Source: an uncultured Alphaproteobacteria bacterium
GTDB lineage: Bacteria > Pseudomonadota > Alphaproteobacteria > UBA7887
Direction of reading: 5' to 3'
Length of the DNA: 7,749 nucleotides
Assembly (NCBI GenBank): GCA_913044255.1
Contig: CAJWOI010000119.1
Location: forward strand, 1-7,749
Notes under the pieces: model-generated
What the model was told of the DNA's origin: nothing
Database searches by the model: none
What the model saw: the letters and a program-made list of their open reading frames with translations, nothing else
Shown here: positions 5,481-7,749 of the stretch, piece by piece
Layout: every line of letters starts with the position of its first letter
Numbering within the stretch: position 1 is the stretch's first letter
Made by a program: the position numbers and the translations under genes

Positions 5481-5957
5481 TCACTGATCGTTAAAAGACT
5501 TTTCTAAGCGCTCATGTCGCTTTTGTGCGTCGATACCCAACGTCGCAACGGGGCGCGCCTCCAGGCGACTCAAGCTTATGGGGTCTCCAGTTTCTTCACA
5601 ACAGCCGTAACTGCCATCCTCGATTCTTCGTAAGGCGGCATCAATTTTAGTCAACAACTTCCGCTCCCGATCCCGGCTACGCAACTCGATCAATCGACTA
5701 GATTCTACGGAAGCGCGGTCGGCTAGGTCAGGCTGTTGATTTGTCTCTTCCCGCAAGTTCACAATGGTTTGAGATGATTCAGCCAGTATTTCTTCGCGCC
5801 ACTCAATCAGCTTTTGCCTGAAATACTCCCGCTGCAGCGGATTCATGAAGTCTTCATCCTCGCTTGGGCTATAGTCGGAAGGAAGGATGACAGGCTTACG
5901 CTTGGACGCCCGTTTAGGATCTTCGTTGGGTTTCTTTTTTTTCTTTCGTGCGGCCAT
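5481..5957 (-). CDS. dksA: DksA-family RNA polymerase-binding transcription factor, zinc-less type
   Basis: A 158-residue protein of the DksA/TraR family, which enters the RNA polymerase secondary channel and, with ppGpp, adjusts initiation at rRNA and amino-acid promoters. Residues 4-22 are very basic (KKKKKP...KRASKRK). FMNPLQREYF (37-46) opens the helical core. The coiled-coil tip has PDLADRA with Asp77 and Asp80, equivalent to the two essential tip aspartates of E. coli DksA (Asp71, Asp74). ELRSRDRERKL (91-101) and LEARP (132-136) are family blocks. The four zinc cysteines are reduced to one: aligned positions read Cys120, Thr123, Gly141, Ala144 (Cys119 is extra). This is the pattern of alphaproteobacterial and other C-x-x-T DksA proteins, which I take as functional rather than decayed. 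The start ATG 5957 has only a weak ribosome-binding site. It lies 178 nt downstream of the RND gene with its own likely promoter. Confidence 0.93.
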   Translation of the reverse strand: MAARKKKKKPNEDPKRASKRKPVILPSDYSPSEDEDFMNPLQREYFRQKLIEWREEILAESSQTIVNLREETNQQPDLADRASVESSRLIELRSRDRERKLLTKIDAALRRIEDGSYGCCEETGDPISLSRLEARPVATLGIDAQKRHERLEKSFNDQ

Positions 5958-5984
5958 GTGCTGCCCACGCCTTTCTCATGGCCG
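5951..5984 (-). promoter_or_regulatory. mRNA hairpin that would hide the dksA start codon
   Basis: On the minus strand CGGCCATG (5984-5977) is the exact complement of CATGGCCG (5958-5951), separated by 18 nt. The downstream arm contains the dksA ATG and second codon, so folding places the start codon in an 8-bp GC-rich stem, with the weak AAAGG ribosome-binding sequence in the loop. Confidence 0.42.
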
Positions 5985-5998
5985 TTTTAGTGGCGCGG

Positions 5999-6027
5999 AG
6001 TATATAAACCTAGCTATCAAGCTGCAA
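5999..6027 (-). promoter_or_regulatory. Likely dksA promoter with GC-rich discriminator
   Basis: On the minus strand TTGCAG (6027-6022) is followed after 17 bp by TATACT (6004-5999), a 5-of-6 match to the -10 consensus. The bases after it are CCGCGCC, a GC-rich discriminator typical of promoters inhibited by ppGpp/DksA. Transcription would start near 5992, about 35 nt before the dksA ATG. The remaining 6028-6135, up to the RND stop codon, shows no terminator that I can support. Confidence 0.5.
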
Positions 6028-6135
6028 CTTGGACACATAGTCACTTCAATAAACCTCAAACTGCCCCGGATCTATTGCCGGTCCTGCTCCGTATTAGAGA
6101 CTGTCGGATCACTTCGTGAATCAGATTGGCTACAT

Positions 6136-7749
6136 TCATGCTGGCTTCGCGCTTGCCCGATCCAATTTCATCAGTAAGGGTGGTAGGAAAAGAAAATCCG
6201 CGAGCAACGCAAAGGCGATTGTCACAGAACTCAATAGGCCCATGTCAGAGTTGACCTTGAAGCTGGATATGGCAAGAACACCAAATCCGACAACCAAGGT
6301 TACTGATGTGATCCACAGAGCCACCCCGACCGTACGAAAGGCATAACGTGTCGCTTCCACAGCATCCATCGAATGCTCGCGCCGGGCGCGAAGATACTTA
6401 CTTAAAAAATGAACTGTATCATCAACCACGATGCCGAGCGTCATGGCGAGCACGATAGCGATAGCCAGGCCAACATTGCCATGAACATAACCCCACAGTC
6501 CGAATGCCATTGCAGCTGGAAATAGGTTTGGGATTAAGCTAATCAAACCCATTTTGACACTGCGCAAAGCAAAGATCAGCACCAGCGAAATTACCACTAG
6601 GGCCGTAATGGAACCTCCCAGCATCGAATTTATGTTGCGCCCGGAGATGTACGAGAATACCACCGACAAGCCGGTGCCCGGTGCACGGGTTTCTGGCATA
6701 TTCTCCGATAACCACACTTGGGCCCGGGCATCCAACTGACGTATTTCTTTCGAGGAGATCCCTTTAACCGAAACCATCAGTTGGCTAGCCGATTTTGGGA
6801 CATTGATCATGTTATTCAAGTCAAGCCCATATGGCAGAGACATCTCGTATAGCAAAAGATATTGTGCCGCGAGATTTCTTCCCTCCGGGAGCCGATAAAA
6901 ATCGGGGTCGTCGCCATTCATGCTCTGGTTGAGTCGTTTGAATACTTCAGTAATTGCAGCCACATGGGTAACCTTTGGCTGTGACTTGAACCATCGGCCA
7001 AAAGCCTCAAGTCTTGTAAGATAATCGGGATCCGAGATCCCACCTTCGTCCGAAGAAGGCACGGAATACTGCAACATCTGCAGTCCATTTAAATTGGCCT
7101 CTGTAAAATCTGAAGTAACCCGAATGGGGACCGAGCGGTCAAAGTATTTCAGAAAATTGTCGTCAAGGTCGATCCGCAAGATACCGAGTGCCAGAAGTAC
7201 AATCGCGGCTCCGGTACCCCAGAATAATTTTTCGCGGTGTCTCACCACCAATCCGGCCAACCCGTCCATCATACGGCTACCAATGCCATTCGTCTGAGTC
7301 GCACTCGCCGGAAGGATCGATACCAAAGCAGGCAAAAGAGTAATAGAAAGAACAAACGCCACGATTACGCCGGTTGCAACTATATTACCAAGCAAACGGA
7401 ATGGCGGTGCATCCGAAAAGTTCATGCACAAGAAGCCGATTGTAGTGGTGACGCTGGTAATAAACACAGGCGCCATATTGATACGAAGTGCTTCTACCAA
7501 TGCATCATGTTTCCCCAAGCCCCCTTGCATCGAAAGGCGCATGCTGGCGAGGATATGCACGCTGTGTGCAACCGAGAGAGTAAGGATGATGATTGGGGAA
7601 ATCTCAGAAGATGGAACCAGCACCGCGCCTGCCCATCCGGCCACACCCAGTGCAATAAGCACGGACATAAGGATGACTAGAAACGTCGCAAATGTCCCCC
7701 AGGTGGTGCGTGTTGAAATTCCTATGATCACGAGTATTAACAAAAACAT
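6136..7749 (-). CDS. RND/MMPL-family exporter, C-terminal part (5' end outside the window)
   Basis: The frame is open from the right edge to TGA (6138-6136), giving 537 residues. The ATG at the very edge lies inside a membrane helix and is not the real start; family members of this type (COG1033-like predicted exporters) run about 750-900 residues, so the first helix and first periplasmic domain are missing. Hydrophobic segments appear near residues 1-11, 20-43, 50-65, 94-109, 119-146 and 178-192. A large soluble domain (about 193-370) follows, then segments near 376-396, 402-420, 425-446, 475-494 and 503-524. LGIVVDDTVHFLSKYLRARR (438-457, Asp443 and Asp444) is the second-half counterpart of the charged RND transmembrane motif; SVAHSVHILASMR (59-71) is the first-half counterpart, where the aspartates are replaced. 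It is a proton-driven inner-membrane transporter of unknown, perhaps lipid-like, substrate. Confidence 0.9.
   Translation of the reverse strand: MFLLILVIIGISTRTTWGTFATFLVILMSVLIALGVAGWAGAVLVPSSEISPIIILTLSVAHSVHILASMRLSMQGGLGKHDALVEALRINMAPVFITSVTTTIGFLCMNFSDAPPFRLLGNIVATGVIVAFVLSITLLPALVSILPASATQTNGIGSRMMDGLAGLVVRHREKLFWGTGAAIVLLALGILRIDLDDNFLKYFDRSVPIRVTSDFTEANLNGLQMLQYSVPSSDEGGISDPDYLTRLEAFGRWFKSQPKVTHVAAITEVFKRLNQSMNGDDPDFYRLPEGRNLAAQYLLLYEMSLPYGLDLNNMINVPKSASQLMVSVKGISSKEIRQLDARAQVWLSENMPETRAPGTGLSVVFSYISGRNINSMLGGSITALVVISLVLIFALRSVKMGLISLIPNLFPAAMAFGLWGYVHGNVGLAIAIVLAMTLGIVVDDTVHFLSKYLRARREHSMDAVEATRYAFRTVGVALWITSVTLVVGFGVLAISSFKVNSDMGLLSSVTIAFALLADFLFLPPLLMKLDRASAKPA

Noticed and set aside
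5887..6346. Plus-strand frames over the dksA start and the RND 3' end
   Set aside because: Antisense to two well-supported genes, with no family features; the run of Phe in the first is just the complement of the dksA lysine codons.
7237..7680. Plus-strand 147-residue frame within the RND gene
   Set aside because: Very rich in Cys, His, Arg and Lys with no order, as expected when a membrane-protein gene is read antisense.
1..7749. CRISPR array, insertion sequence, prophage or defence genes
   Set aside because: No regularly spaced repeats, no transposase or integrase motifs, no terminal inverted repeats and no defence-type domains in any frame; the tRNA-Gln 3' end shows no direct repeat that would mark an attachment site.

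Overview
The window is 7.7 kb of ordinary bacterial chromosome from a Gram-negative, most likely a proteobacterium. The evidence is an outer-membrane porin, an RND/MMPL exporter, a Tat-dependent secreted enzyme, a DksA and a bacterial tRNA-Gln with an encoded CCA end. The DksA has the N-terminal block (FMNPLQREYF) and zinc-less C-terminus (CEETG...EARP.ATL) that I associate with alphaproteobacterial DksA. That makes an alphaproteobacterium or a relative my best guess, but one gene is weak evidence for taxonomy. Base composition is near balanced. I see no mobile element, CRISPR array or integrase.

Layout. Positions 1-1313 (minus) hold a DcaP-like porin that runs off the left edge. About 350 bases without a convincing gene follow, then an unrecognised 175-residue ORF on the plus strand (1667-2194). 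Next is the most interesting stretch: a strong-looking promoter (2260-2288), a densely folded leader of about 120 nt, a very strong ribosome-binding site, and a Tat-exported metal-dependent amidohydrolase (2415-3740). A strong intrinsic terminator hairpin (3769-3804) separates that gene from a small FmdB-type zinc-ribbon gene (3822-4106), but ends only 17 nt before its start codon.

After this come tRNA-Gln(UUG) on the minus strand (4204-4278) and folD on the plus strand (4395-5294). A zinc-less dksA converges on folD from the minus strand (5481-5957), and its start codon lies in a possible mRNA hairpin. The C-terminal 537 residues of an MMPL/RND exporter (minus, 6136-7749) run off the right edge.

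How the genes work together. The clearest unit is the amidohydrolase plus the FmdB-like protein: same strand, adjacent, and joined through a terminator that could set their ratio. folD (one-carbon metabolism), tRNA-Gln and dksA (transcription control) are housekeeping genes with their own signals. The porin and the RND exporter are envelope transport genes at opposite edges, and nothing in the sequence links them to the amidohydrolase. The best candidate for something undescribed is the 5' leader of the amidohydrolase. It starts at the predicted transcription start, contains a closing stem, a 10-bp hairpin and two perfect palindromes, and ends against the Shine-Dalgarno sequence.
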